In this document: positions 1-6,283 of the stretch, one piece after another
Position numbering within the stretch: position 1 is the stretch's first letter
Layout: the number at the start of each line of letters is the position of its first letter
DNA from: Sedimenticola sp.
GTDB lineage: Bacteria; Pseudomonadota; Gammaproteobacteria; Chromatiales; Chromatiaceae
Direction: 5' to 3'
Length of the DNA stretch: 9,436 bases
Assembly: GCA_027023915.1 (NCBI GenBank)
Contig: JALVUB010000103.1
Span: 1 to 9,436, forward strand
The notes under the pieces: model-generated
Seen by the model: only the letters and a program-made list of their open reading frames with translations
The model's database searches: none
What the model was told of the DNA's origin: nothing
Position numbers and translations under genes: made by a program

Positions 1-2
1 AC

Positions 3-38
3 ATCGGCAATGCCGAGACCCAGGCCAGGGCGATCTGA
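3..38 (+). CDS. Possible 3' end of an upstream gene (partial)
   Basis: The third forward frame is open from the window edge to a TGA at 36-38 and gives the residues IGNAETQARAI. Its third codon positions are mostly G or C, like the real genes here, which is the only positive argument. The other two forward frames close at 44-46 or continue into the REP element. Twelve codons are too few to identify a family, and the gene could instead end before the window. If real, its transcript would run through the REP pair and probably stop at the hairpin at 144-172. Confidence 0.3.
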   Translation: MGNAETQARAI

Positions 39-42
39 CACC

Positions 43-112
43 GTAGGAGCGGCGTCCCCGCCGCGAACCCCAGGCGCCACATTCTTGTTCGGCGCGAGGA
101 CGCGCCTCCTAC
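43..112. repeat. REP-type inverted doublet (REPIN-like), family A
   Basis: Two short palindromic units face each other. The left unit (43-67) has a GTAGGA head, a 6-bp stem GCGGCG/CGCCGC around the loop TCCC, and a GAA tail. The right unit (88-112), read on the minus strand, has the same GTAGGA head, stem GGCGCG/CGCGCC, loop TCCT and tail GAA. Head, loop and tail are conserved. The stems differ in sequence but both pair perfectly. About 20 nt separate the units. GTAG-headed hairpins in inverted pairs are the established layout of REP/REPIN elements mobilised by RAYT (TnpA-REP) transposases. The assignment is by structure only, and no transposase gene is in the window. Confidence 0.75.
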
Positions 113-131
113 ACGGTTTTTCCCAATGCTG

Positions 132-137
132 TATCAT
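132..137 (+). promoter_or_regulatory. Candidate -10 element for slyD
   Basis: TATCAT matches five of six bases of the sigma-70 -10 consensus and is preceded by the AT-richest stretch of this spacer. No convincing -35 box lies 16-18 nt upstream. If used, transcription would begin near 144, exactly at the base of the hairpin at 144-172, so the slyD mRNA would carry that hairpin at its 5' end. It was chosen mainly because there is no room for another promoter between the hairpin and the ribosome binding site. Confidence 0.25.
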
Positions 138-143
138 GTGACT

Positions 144-172
144 GCACGAGCAACTGCTGCTCGTGCTTTTTT
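144..172 (+). terminator. Intrinsic-terminator-like hairpin just upstream of slyD
   Basis: A perfect 9-bp stem, GCACGAGCA (144-152) with TGCTCGTGC (158-166), encloses a 5-nt loop and is followed directly by six T residues (167-172). This is the standard form of a Rho-independent terminator in the + direction. It ends only 24 nt before the slyD ATG. It could end transcription from an upstream gene, or it could lie in the slyD leader as an attenuator or a protective 5' hairpin. The sequence alone does not decide between these. Confidence 0.75.
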
Positions 173-196
173 GTAACCGCAATACAGGAACAGAGC

Positions 197-661
197 ATGA
201 ACATCGAAAAAGATCGCGTCGTTTCCATCCATTACAAGCTGACCAACGACGCGGGCGAGGTGATCGACTCCTCGGAAGGCCACCCTCCCCTGAGCTACCT
301 GCACGGCCACCACGGCATCATCCCCGGGCTGGAGCAGGCACTGGAGGGCAAGGCCGCAGGCGACAGCCTGCAAGTCTCCATCCAGCCCAAGGACGCCTAT
401 GGCGAGATCAATCCCGAAATGATCCAGACCATCCCCCGCAGCGCCGTGGCTGGCATCGACGACCTGGCGCCCGGCATGACCCTGCAAGCCGACGACGGCA
501 ACGGCAACGTGCATCATGTCACCGTGCGCGAAGTGAACGACGATACCGTGGTGATCGACGCCAACCACCCCCTGGCGGGCCAGGTGCTGCATTTTGACGT
601 CACCGTGGACTCGGTCCGCGAAGCCTCCGCCGAGGAGCTGGCCCACGGCCACGTCCACTGA
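197..661 (+). CDS. slyD: FKBP-type peptidyl-prolyl cis-trans isomerase, SlyD-like, lacking the His-rich tail
   Basis: This is a cytoplasmic folding helper that interconverts cis and trans proline peptide bonds and binds unfolded chains. At 154 residues it has the SlyD two-part layout. FKBP-fold segments lie at about 1-70 and 120-141, and the insert-in-flap chaperone domain lies at about 71-119. Recognisable signatures are YLHGHHGIIPGLEQALEG (34-51), DAYGE (66-70) and DANHPLAG (121-128), followed by REASAEELAHGHVH at the end. E. coli SlyD, as I recall it, continues after the same HGHVH with a long His/Cys-rich nickel-binding tail. Here the protein stops at His154, and the in-frame sequence past the TGA is not His-rich, so this is not a recent nonsense mutation. 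The ATG has a good AGGA Shine-Dalgarno at 186-189, 7 nt upstream. The gene stands alone, converging on the clsC-like gene, with its own terminator at 752-775. The family call is firm; a role in metal delivery is doubtful without the tail. Confidence 0.93.
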   Translation: MNIEKDRVVSIHYKLTNDAGEVIDSSEGHPPLSYLHGHHGIIPGLEQALEGKAAGDSLQVSIQPKDAYGEINPEMIQTIPRSAVAGIDDLAPGMTLQADDGNGNVHHVTVREVNDDTVVIDANHPLAGQVLHFDVTVDSVREASAEELAHGHVH

Positions 662-675
662 TCGGATAACCCGCT

Positions 676-733
676 CGCAGGTTAGGCTTCAGCCCGACAC
701 TCCCATTGTTGTCGGACTGAAGTCAGACCTGCG
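676..733. repeat. REP-type inverted doublet, family B
   Basis: Two 24-nt units (676-699, and 710-733 on the minus strand) match at 20 of 24 positions and face each other across 10 nt. Each has a CGCAGGT head, a 7-position stem, the loop TTCA and a CCGACA tail. In the left unit GTTAGGC (681-687) pairs with GCCCGAC (692-698). In the right unit GTCGGAC (711-717) pairs with GTCAGAC (722-728). Both stems are broken at the same fourth position (A684·C695 and G714·A725). A G-C pair in one unit is replaced by an A-T pair in the other, preserving pairing. Loop and head differ from the element at 43-112, so it is a separate family. It lies in the 3' untranslated region of slyD. Confidence 0.7.
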
Positions 734-749
734 AAGCCGGAACGACTCG

Positions 750-775
750 AACCCGCCTTGGATGGCGGGTTTTTT
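750..775 (+). terminator. Intrinsic terminator of slyD
   Basis: AACCCGCC (750-757) pairs with GGCGGGTT (764-771) around the 6-nt loop TTGGAT, and the T run extends from 770 to 775. It lies about 90 nt after the slyD stop. The clsC-like gene ends at 779 on the other strand, so the hairpin fills the convergent gap. In the minus direction it is preceded by an A run, but the sequence that follows has no real T tract, so its use by the opposing operon would be weak. Confidence 0.85.
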
Positions 776-778
776 CAT

Positions 779-2341
779 TCAGATCTGCGATTCGATGGGC
801 AGCCAGCGGATCAGGAAGATTCCCAGGCGCCGCAGCAGGCCCGCGTGGGGCTCGCTGTCATAGGTGACAGGTCTGCCCTCCTCCCGGCCGCGCCAGCGGA
901 TTTTTTCAATCCCGGTATTCTTGTCCTTCACCAGTTCCAGACGGAACGCGGCCTGAGGCGCCAGCTTGTCGAAGGCGGCGGCCACCCGCCTGGCCAGCTC
1001 CGGCGAGTCGATGACCATGCCGATTTCGGTGTTCTGCACCACGGAACGGGCATCGAAATTCATCGACCCTATGAACAGGGTTTTACGATCGACCACGAAC
1101 GCCTTGGCGTGAAGACTGGTCTTGGCCTTGCCGACCTTCCCCTCGCGGAACTTCTTGCGTGCCTTTCTGGGGGTGATGCGGTTGAGTTCCCACAGCTCCA
1201 CCCCCATGCGCAACAACGCGCGGCGGTAACGGCTGTAACCGGCGTGGACCACGGAAACGTCCGTAGAGGCCAGGGAGTTGGTGAGAACCCTCACCCGCAC
1301 GCCCCGTTTCCGCAGTTTCCGGAAAAATTCCACGCCGCGCCTGCCCGGCACGAAATAGGGGGAGATGACGATCAGCTCCTCGCGCGCCGCCGACAGGTAC
1401 GGCGCCAGTTCGTTCATCATGCGACTGCCGGCGTCCCGTGTCGATTTCAGCAGCTTGTCGGGATCGTCGGCCACCACCCTGGCGCCGGCCAGGGTGAAGT
1501 CGATATGTCCCTGGCGCAGTTTTTTTCCCAGGGGGGAGTTGCGCAGCCGCTCCAGGTAGGGAGAGTCCCGGTGGCTCGCCACCCGGCCCCTGAAAGCCCG
1601 CAGAAGCCTTTGATAGGTGGCTTCATCCGGTCGCCAACCCACCAGCAGGCTGATCGGATAACTCAGCCGGTGGTTCCAATAACGGTCAAAGGAGTCCGAA
1701 ACCGCCCGCGCCGCCGGGCCGACGGCGAGCAGGTCCAGATCCTGAAAGGCCAGATCCGGGTCGCGCTCGAAATATTCGTCGCCGATATTGCGCCCCCCCA
1801 CGACCGCCGCCAGATTGTCCACCACCAGAAGCTTGTTGTGAGCGCGCCGGGTCTGACGGCCGAAACCGGTGAGATACTGCCAGATGCGGCTGACGTTGCG
1901 CCCGAACGGATTGAATATCCGCACCTCGATATTGGGATGGTGGTCGAAAACGGCCAGATAGCGGTCCCGCTTCCCCTCGTCTATGTCGTCCAGCAGTATG
2001 CGCACCCGCACGCCCCTGTCCGCCGCGCGCAGCACCTCGTTCATCAGCAGGGAGCCCACATGGTCGCCATGGATCATGTAGTACTGCATGTCGATGCCGC
2101 GTCGCGCCAGGCGCACCAGCGCGGCCCGCGCCACGAAGGCATCCAGACCATTCCCCAGCAGATAAAAGGCCGAGCGACCCCCATGCCGTCGTTCGTCATC
2201 CTGCCAGGCGCGTCCCAGGGGGGTGTCGGCTGTATCGGTGAAAGCCGTGGTCCGCGCAAGCTGGGGACGATCCGGAAGGTTGGCGCAAGCGGCCAGCAGC
2301 AGAACCGGCAGCAGAACCAATAGACGAAAAGGTGTCATCAT
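779..2341 (-). CDS. clsC: Phospholipase D family lipoprotein, ClsC-like cardiolipin synthase
   Basis: This is a PLD-superfamily enzyme of 520 residues. The two HxK(x4)D motifs are H168/K170/D175, followed by GGRNIGDEYF (182-191), and H411/K413/D418, followed by GSMNFDARS (425-433). E. coli ClsC (YmdC) makes cardiolipin from phosphatidylglycerol and phosphatidylethanolamine. From memory, this protein follows ClsC across most of its length, including RIFNPFGR (141-148), SPYFVPGRRGVE (327-338) and LTNSLASTDVSVVHAGY (353-369). Upstream of this lies a lipoprotein signal: positive N-terminus, leucine-rich core and lipobox LAAC with Cys19. The next residue is Ala, not Asp, so outer-membrane sorting is the default prediction. 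The start is the ATG at 2341, 2 nt after the cls stop. A second ATG follows at 2338, and an in-frame ATG at 2371 would overlap cls and spoil the signal peptide. No strong Shine-Dalgarno is seen, so translation is probably coupled to cls. A generic PLD hydrolase activity is the alternative. Confidence 0.88.
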   Translation of the reverse strand: MMTPFRLLVLLPVLLLAACANLPDRPQLARTTAFTDTADTPLGRAWQDDERRHGGRSAFYLLGNGLDAFVARAALVRLARRGIDMQYYMIHGDHVGSLLMNEVLRAADRGVRVRILLDDIDEGKRDRYLAVFDHHPNIEVRIFNPFGRNVSRIWQYLTGFGRQTRRAHNKLLVVDNLAAVVGGRNIGDEYFERDPDLAFQDLDLLAVGPAARAVSDSFDRYWNHRLSYPISLLVGWRPDEATYQRLLRAFRGRVASHRDSPYLERLRNSPLGKKLRQGHIDFTLAGARVVADDPDKLLKSTRDAGSRMMNELAPYLSAAREELIVISPYFVPGRRGVEFFRKLRKRGVRVRVLTNSLASTDVSVVHAGYSRYRRALLRMGVELWELNRITPRKARKKFREGKVGKAKTSLHAKAFVVDRKTLFIGSMNFDARSVVQNTEIGMVIDSPELARRVAAAFDKLAPQAAFRLELVKDKNTGIEKIRWRGREEGRPVTYDSEPHAGLLRRLGIFLIRWLPIESQI

Positions 2342-2343
2342 CT

Positions 2344-3774
2344 TTACAACACCGGCGCCAACAAGACACATCCACGGGCCTTCAACCGCTCAATAAAAGG
2401 CGCCTGTTTGAGATCGAAAGGTTTTATCACCGTGGCGTTCTCCAGATCCTGGTGAAGCATCTGTTCCACTTCGCGGGCGAACTCCCTGTCGGCCACCACC
2501 GCGGTGACCTCGAAGTTGAGACGGAAGGAGCGATTGTCGAAATTGACCGTGCCCACCATGGCAAGATCATCGTCGGAAAGCACCGTTTTCTGGTGCATGA
2601 AACCGGCTTCGTAGTAATGAATCTTGGCGCCCATGAGCGAAAACCGGGAAAGATAGACATTGGCCGCGTTGTGCACAAACCAGTTGTCATTGTGCCGGGG
2701 TATCAGAATACGCACCTCCACGCCACGCAGCAGCGCCAGGGAAAGCGCCACCTGGGTCGCTTCGTCAGGGACAAAATAAGGGGTGGCGATCCACAGCCGG
2801 CGGCGCGTTGCGTTTATCATGGTGGTGAAGAAAAGGCTGGCGGTCTCAAGCTCGTCCGCCGGCCCGGAACCAAGCACCAGCACATCCTGCCCCGCCCCTT
2901 CCACCGGCGCCGGCTCCCAGCTGAGGTTTTCCAGCAGGCTCTGATCCGCCCAGTGCCAGTCGGCCCAGAAGACCGCCTGGGCCTCCAGGGCCGCCGGGCC
3001 GATGATGTGAACGTGGGTATCGCGCCAGGGGGAAAGCCTGGGATGATGGCCAAGGTATTCATCACCCACGTTGAGCCCGCCAAGCCAGGCTTCCCGCCCA
3101 TCCACCACCACGATCTTGCGGTGGTTGCGGAAGTTGAGCTGAAAACGGTTGCGCCTGCCGCGGGTGGTGTTGAAAGGAATCACCCGCAAACCGGCCTGGC
3201 GGTAGTGCTCCAACCATTTGGTCGGCAGGCCGTAGCTGCCGATCTCGTCATACAGCACATGCACCGCCACGCCCTGGCGCGCCTTTTCCGCCAAAATATC
3301 CATGAAACGGGTGCCGCTCTCATCGGCGCGCAGAATGTAGAACTGGAACAGAATGTAGCTGGACGCGCGCCGCAATCCCGCCTCGATACTGTCATAGGTC
3401 ACCTTGCCATCCACCAGCAGCCGTACCCGGTTGCCCCGCAGAAAAGGCGTGGGAGAGAGGCGACGAATGGCCCGGTATTCCGGAAAATGGCGTGGCACAT
3501 CCACCGCCAGGCCGAGAAAGGATTGATGAGCCTCTTCCCTGGCCCCGCTCATGAGCAGTTCCCGCCGCTGACGCGCGCTCACATAGCCCTGGAACCTGCT
3601 GCGTCCGAGCACCCAATAGGCGGGCACACTCAACAGGGGCATGGTCACCAGGCTCACCACCCAGGCGATGGCGCCCTGGGCGGTGCGGGTGTGCAGAATG
3701 GCGTGTACCGCGCTCACCAGCCCCGAGAGCTGGAACAGCAGGTAGAGGATCATGAGCAGGCTGGTGAGCGTCAC
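2344..3774 (-). CDS. cls: Cardiolipin synthase, ClsA-like
   Basis: This inner-membrane enzyme condenses two phosphatidylglycerol molecules into cardiolipin and glycerol. At 476 residues it has the normal family length. Two hydrophobic helices occupy about residues 4-27 and 33-56, followed by a cytoplasmic part with two PLD domains. The catalytic motifs are H218/K220/D225 with GGLNVGDEY (232-240), and H394/K396/D401 with GTVNFDNRSF (408-417). TPYFVPDE (331-338) is a further family signature. The start is GTG at 3774, with GGAG at 3784-3781 and 6 nt spacing. The gene follows ftsK by 45 nt with no terminator-like hairpin between, and the next gene starts 2 nt after its TAA, so it is probably the middle gene of a three-gene operon. 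ClsA and ClsB types share this fold. The two N-terminal helices favour ClsA. Confidence 0.93.
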   Translation of the reverse strand: MTLTSLLMILYLLFQLSGLVSAVHAILHTRTAQGAIAWVVSLVTMPLLSVPAYWVLGRSRFQGYVSARQRRELLMSGAREEAHQSFLGLAVDVPRHFPEYRAIRRLSPTPFLRGNRVRLLVDGKVTYDSIEAGLRRASSYILFQFYILRADESGTRFMDILAEKARQGVAVHVLYDEIGSYGLPTKWLEHYRQAGLRVIPFNTTRGRRNRFQLNFRNHRKIVVVDGREAWLGGLNVGDEYLGHHPRLSPWRDTHVHIIGPAALEAQAVFWADWHWADQSLLENLSWEPAPVEGAGQDVLVLGSGPADELETASLFFTTMINATRRRLWIATPYFVPDEATQVALSLALLRGVEVRILIPRHNDNWFVHNAANVYLSRFSLMGAKIHYYEAGFMHQKTVLSDDDLAMVGTVNFDNRSFRLNFEVTAVVADREFAREVEQMLHQDLENATVIKPFDLKQAPFIERLKARGCVLLAPVL

Positions 3775-3819
3775 AAACCGCTCCAGCGCCCAAGTGATTG
3801 AGATGTTGTTCTCACCGGC

Positions 3820-6096
3820 TCACTCCTCGGGAGGCGGCGGCGCCAATACCTCGCGGTTGCCCTTGCTGTCGGCGGTGCTGACGATGCCGATGCGCTCCAT
3901 CTCCTCCACCAGCCGGGCGGCGCGGTTGTAGCCGATCTTCAGGCGCCGCTGCACGCCGGAGATGGAGGCGCGGCGGGTTTCGGTGACGATGCGCACCGCC
4001 TCGTCGAACAGCGGGTCGGCGTCCTCTGTCTGCACGCCGGAAGCCTCGGGCGAAAGGCCGGGGATGGCCTCCGTGGGCTCCTGCACGATCTCTTCGATGT
4101 AATCGGGACGCCCGCTCTTCTTGAGAAACTCCACCACCCGGTGCACTTCGTCGTCGGAGACAAAGGCGCCATGGGTACGCTGGGGAATGGAGCTGCCCGG
4201 CGGCAGGTAGAGCATGTCGCCGTGACCCAGCAGGTGCTCGGCCCCCATCTGATCGAGAATGGTGCGCGAGTCCACCCGCGAGGAGACCTGGAAGGCGATG
4301 CGGGTGGGAATGTTGGCCTTTATCAAGCCGGTGATGACATCCACGGAGGGGCGCTGGGTGGCCAGCAGCAGGTGGATGCCGGCGGCGCGCGCCTTTTGCG
4401 CCAGCCGGGCGATGAGTTCCTCCACCTTCTTGCCCACCACCATCATCATGTCGGCCAGCTCGTCGATCACCACCACGATGTAGGGCATGGGGGTGAGCGG
4501 CGGCGCCTCGGCCGGCTCGTTCTCGGTGAGGCCGGTGGGATCGGGCTGCCACAGGGGGTCTCGGATGGGCTGGCCCGACTTCTCGGCCTCGCGCACCTTC
4601 TTGTTGAAGCCGCCGATGTTGCGCACCCCCAGGGCCGCCATCAGCCGGTAGCGCCGCTCCATCTCGCCCACGCACCAGCGCAGGGCGTTGGCCGCCTCCT
4701 TCATGTCGGTGACCACCGGGGTGAGCAGATGGGGAATGCCCTCATACACCGACAGCTCCAGCATCTTGGGGTCCACCATGATGAGGCGCACCTCGTCGGC
4801 CCTGGCCTTGTAGAGCAGGCTTAGAATCATGGCGTTGATGGCCACCGATTTGCCGGAACCCGTGGTGCCGGCAATGAGCGCATGGGGCATCTTGGCGAGA
4901 TCGGCCACCACGGGGCCACCGGATATGTCCTTGCCCAATGCCAGTGTGAGCGGAGATCTGGAACGATCGTACTCTTCCGAGCAGAGCACCTCGCTCAGAT
5001 AGACCATCTCGCGGTGCTCGTTGGGGATCTCCAGGCCGATGGTGGACTTGCCGGGGATCACCTCCACCACCCGCACCGAGATCACCGACAGGGAACGGGC
5101 AAGATCCTTGGAAAGGTTGGTGATCTTGCTCGCCTTGGTGCCGGGGGCCAATTGCAACTCGAACAGGGTAACCACCGGCCCCGGATGGACAGCAACCACC
5201 TGCACCTGGATGCGGAAATCCTCCAGCTTGCGTTCCACCAGCCGCGACAGCATCTCCAGCGCCTCTTCCGAGTACCCCTGACCGTTGTGTTCCGGCGGGT
5301 CGAGAAGCGACAGTGGCGGCAGCTCGGCATTGGGTTCCGGTTCGATGAGGGGAATCTGCTTCTCCTTTTCCACCCGCACGCTGGGCACCACCTTCACCTT
5401 TTCCGGCTCGATGCGTGGCGGCTTGCGTTCCTTTACCAGCGCCTTTTCCTTCTTCAGCGCCTCGCTGCGCTCCTGCTTCAAACGGCGCGCCTCCGCCGCC
5501 TCCTCGCGCCTGCGCGCAAACCGCCGTATCTGCCCGAAACCACCCAGCACGAAACCGCCGATCCCCTCCATCAGCGCCACCCAGGAGAGGCCGCTGAACA
5601 GGGTGAAACCCACCAGAAAAAGCGCCAGCAGGAATAGATCGCCACCGGCGAAACTCACCACCTTCACCAGCCCATATTCCACCGCCTGTCCCAGAATGCC
5701 GCCCGGCCCTTCCGGAAGATTGCTTCGCGCCGGCAGGTGCATGGTGGCCAGGCCACATCCGGCAATAAGGGTGATGAAAAAGCCGATCCAGCGGACCACC
5801 AGCAGCCGGTAGTCCTTCTCCTTTTCCTCGCCCCGATAGCGGAACAGCAGCCAACCGCTCCAGAGAATCACCATGGGCACGAGGTAGGCAAGATAACCAA
5901 AAAGGGTGTATAGCACGCTGGAAAACCAGGCCCCCGCCGGGCCGCCGCCATTCACCGCCTGCTGACGGTCGCCCACATAGGCCCAGCCAGGGTCGTCGGG
6001 CGAAAAGGTGGCCAGTGACAACACGAAATAACAACTGACCGCCAGAATCAGCAGAAAGGCGCCTTCCCTCAATCTCCGGCCTAGCGAGGCATGCAC
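3820..6096 (-). CDS. ftsK: DNA translocase FtsK
   Basis: FtsK is the septal, ATP-driven double-stranded DNA pump that clears chromosome termini from the closing septum and activates XerCD recombination at dif. The 758 residues show an N-terminal membrane domain with about four helices (roughly 11-30, 60-86, 100-117, 145-190) and a periplasmic stretch at about 31-58. A short charged linker (about 190-260) follows, then the motor. Walker A is GTTGSGKS (410-417) and Walker B is IVVVIDELAD (540-549, with D545/E546), followed by LLLATQRPSVDVITG (576-590). The C-terminal gamma winged helix (about 693-752) contains RRASISGVQRRLKIGYNRAA, the part that reads KOPS sites and contacts XerD. It is far shorter than E. 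coli FtsK (about 1,330 residues) because the long Pro/Gln-rich linker is absent, a common form. The start is GTG at 6096, with GGAG at 6107-6104 and 7 nt spacing. It is divergent from trxB and first in the operon with cls and the clsC-like gene. Confidence 0.97.
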   Translation of the reverse strand: MHASLGRRLREGAFLLILAVSCYFVLSLATFSPDDPGWAYVGDRQQAVNGGGPAGAWFSSVLYTLFGYLAYLVPMVILWSGWLLFRYRGEEKEKDYRLLVVRWIGFFITLIAGCGLATMHLPARSNLPEGPGGILGQAVEYGLVKVVSFAGGDLFLLALFLVGFTLFSGLSWVALMEGIGGFVLGGFGQIRRFARRREEAAEARRLKQERSEALKKEKALVKERKPPRIEPEKVKVVPSVRVEKEKQIPLIEPEPNAELPPLSLLDPPEHNGQGYSEEALEMLSRLVERKLEDFRIQVQVVAVHPGPVVTLFELQLAPGTKASKITNLSKDLARSLSVISVRVVEVIPGKSTIGLEIPNEHREMVYLSEVLCSEEYDRSRSPLTLALGKDISGGPVVADLAKMPHALIAGTTGSGKSVAINAMILSLLYKARADEVRLIMVDPKMLELSVYEGIPHLLTPVVTDMKEAANALRWCVGEMERRYRLMAALGVRNIGGFNKKVREAEKSGQPIRDPLWQPDPTGLTENEPAEAPPLTPMPYIVVVIDELADMMMVVGKKVEELIARLAQKARAAGIHLLLATQRPSVDVITGLIKANIPTRIAFQVSSRVDSRTILDQMGAEHLLGHGDMLYLPPGSSIPQRTHGAFVSDDEVHRVVEFLKKSGRPDYIEEIVQEPTEAIPGLSPEASGVQTEDADPLFDEAVRIVTETRRASISGVQRRLKIGYNRAARLVEEMERIGIVSTADSKGNREVLAPPPPEE

Positions 6097-6121
6097 TTCA
6101 ATTCTCCATTTTTTTCAATTT

Positions 6122-6152
6122 GTTATAGATTTATCTTTAAGTTCCTTGGCAA
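6122..6152 (-). promoter_or_regulatory. Candidate sigma-70 promoter of the ftsK-cls-clsC operon
   Basis: On the minus strand TTGCCA (6152-6147) resembles a -35 box and TATAAC (6127-6122) a -10 box, five of six matches each. The 19-nt spacer is longer than the preferred 17. The predicted start near 6115 would give a leader of about 20 nt that just includes the GGAG at 6107-6104. The segment 6101-6160 is the most AT-rich stretch of the window, which supports a promoter here even if the exact boxes are wrong. Confidence 0.4.
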
Positions 6153-6158
6153 TTATTT

Positions 6159-6230
6159 CACAGGCTGCCGGGGTTCGCCAGCGGCACTTGCCTCAACCGC
6201 CCGCGGTTTTCGGCAGGGTTCCGGCCTGTG
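6159..6230. other. Nested inverted repeat in the ftsK-trxB divergent spacer
   Basis: CACAGG (6159-6164) can pair with CCTGTG (6225-6230). Directly inside, CTGCCG (6165-6170) pairs with CGGCAG (6211-6216), leaving an 8-nt bulge (6217-6224) on the 3' side. Further in, AACCGC (6195-6200) is complementary to GCGGTT (6203-6208). Together these form a 72-nt potential structure ending about 54 nt before the trxB start. It could be a structured trxB leader, a decayed REP-like element, a protein-binding region, or chance pairing in GC-rich DNA. No family is recognised. Confidence 0.35.
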
Positions 6231-6283
6231 GTAGCATCCCGGGATTCGTTCGACGTCCAGTATAAACGAGGAGAGTTCACGCC

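Noticed and set aside
734..769. tRNA-like T-arm sequence (GGTTCGAGTC) on the minus strand near the slyD terminator
   Set aside because: The flanking bases do not form a T stem, and no acceptor, D or anticodon arm can be built around it. The sequence is explained by the terminator stem.
758..2323. Long forward open frame antisense to the clsC-like gene (521 codons), and a similar one at 2332-3801 antisense to cls
   Set aside because: Their translations are rich in His, Gln, Pro and Arg with no recognisable domain, as expected for shadows of GC-rich genes. The opposite strand carries complete HKD enzymes.
2342..2371. Upstream ATG at 2371 as start of the clsC-like gene
   Set aside because: It would overlap cls by 28 nt and add ten residues ahead of an otherwise well-formed lipoprotein signal. 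The ATG pair at 2341/2338 just after the cls stop fits better.
6195..6210. AACCGC-CC-GCGGTT followed by TTTT as a terminator
   Set aside because: The loop is only 2 nt unless the stem is shortened to 5 bp, the T run is short, and no gene on the plus strand lies upstream to be terminated.
6261..6266. TATAAA as a trxB -10 box
   Set aside because: It lies so close to the AGGAG at 6269-6273 that the transcript would start inside or after the ribosome binding site, and no -35 box is present.
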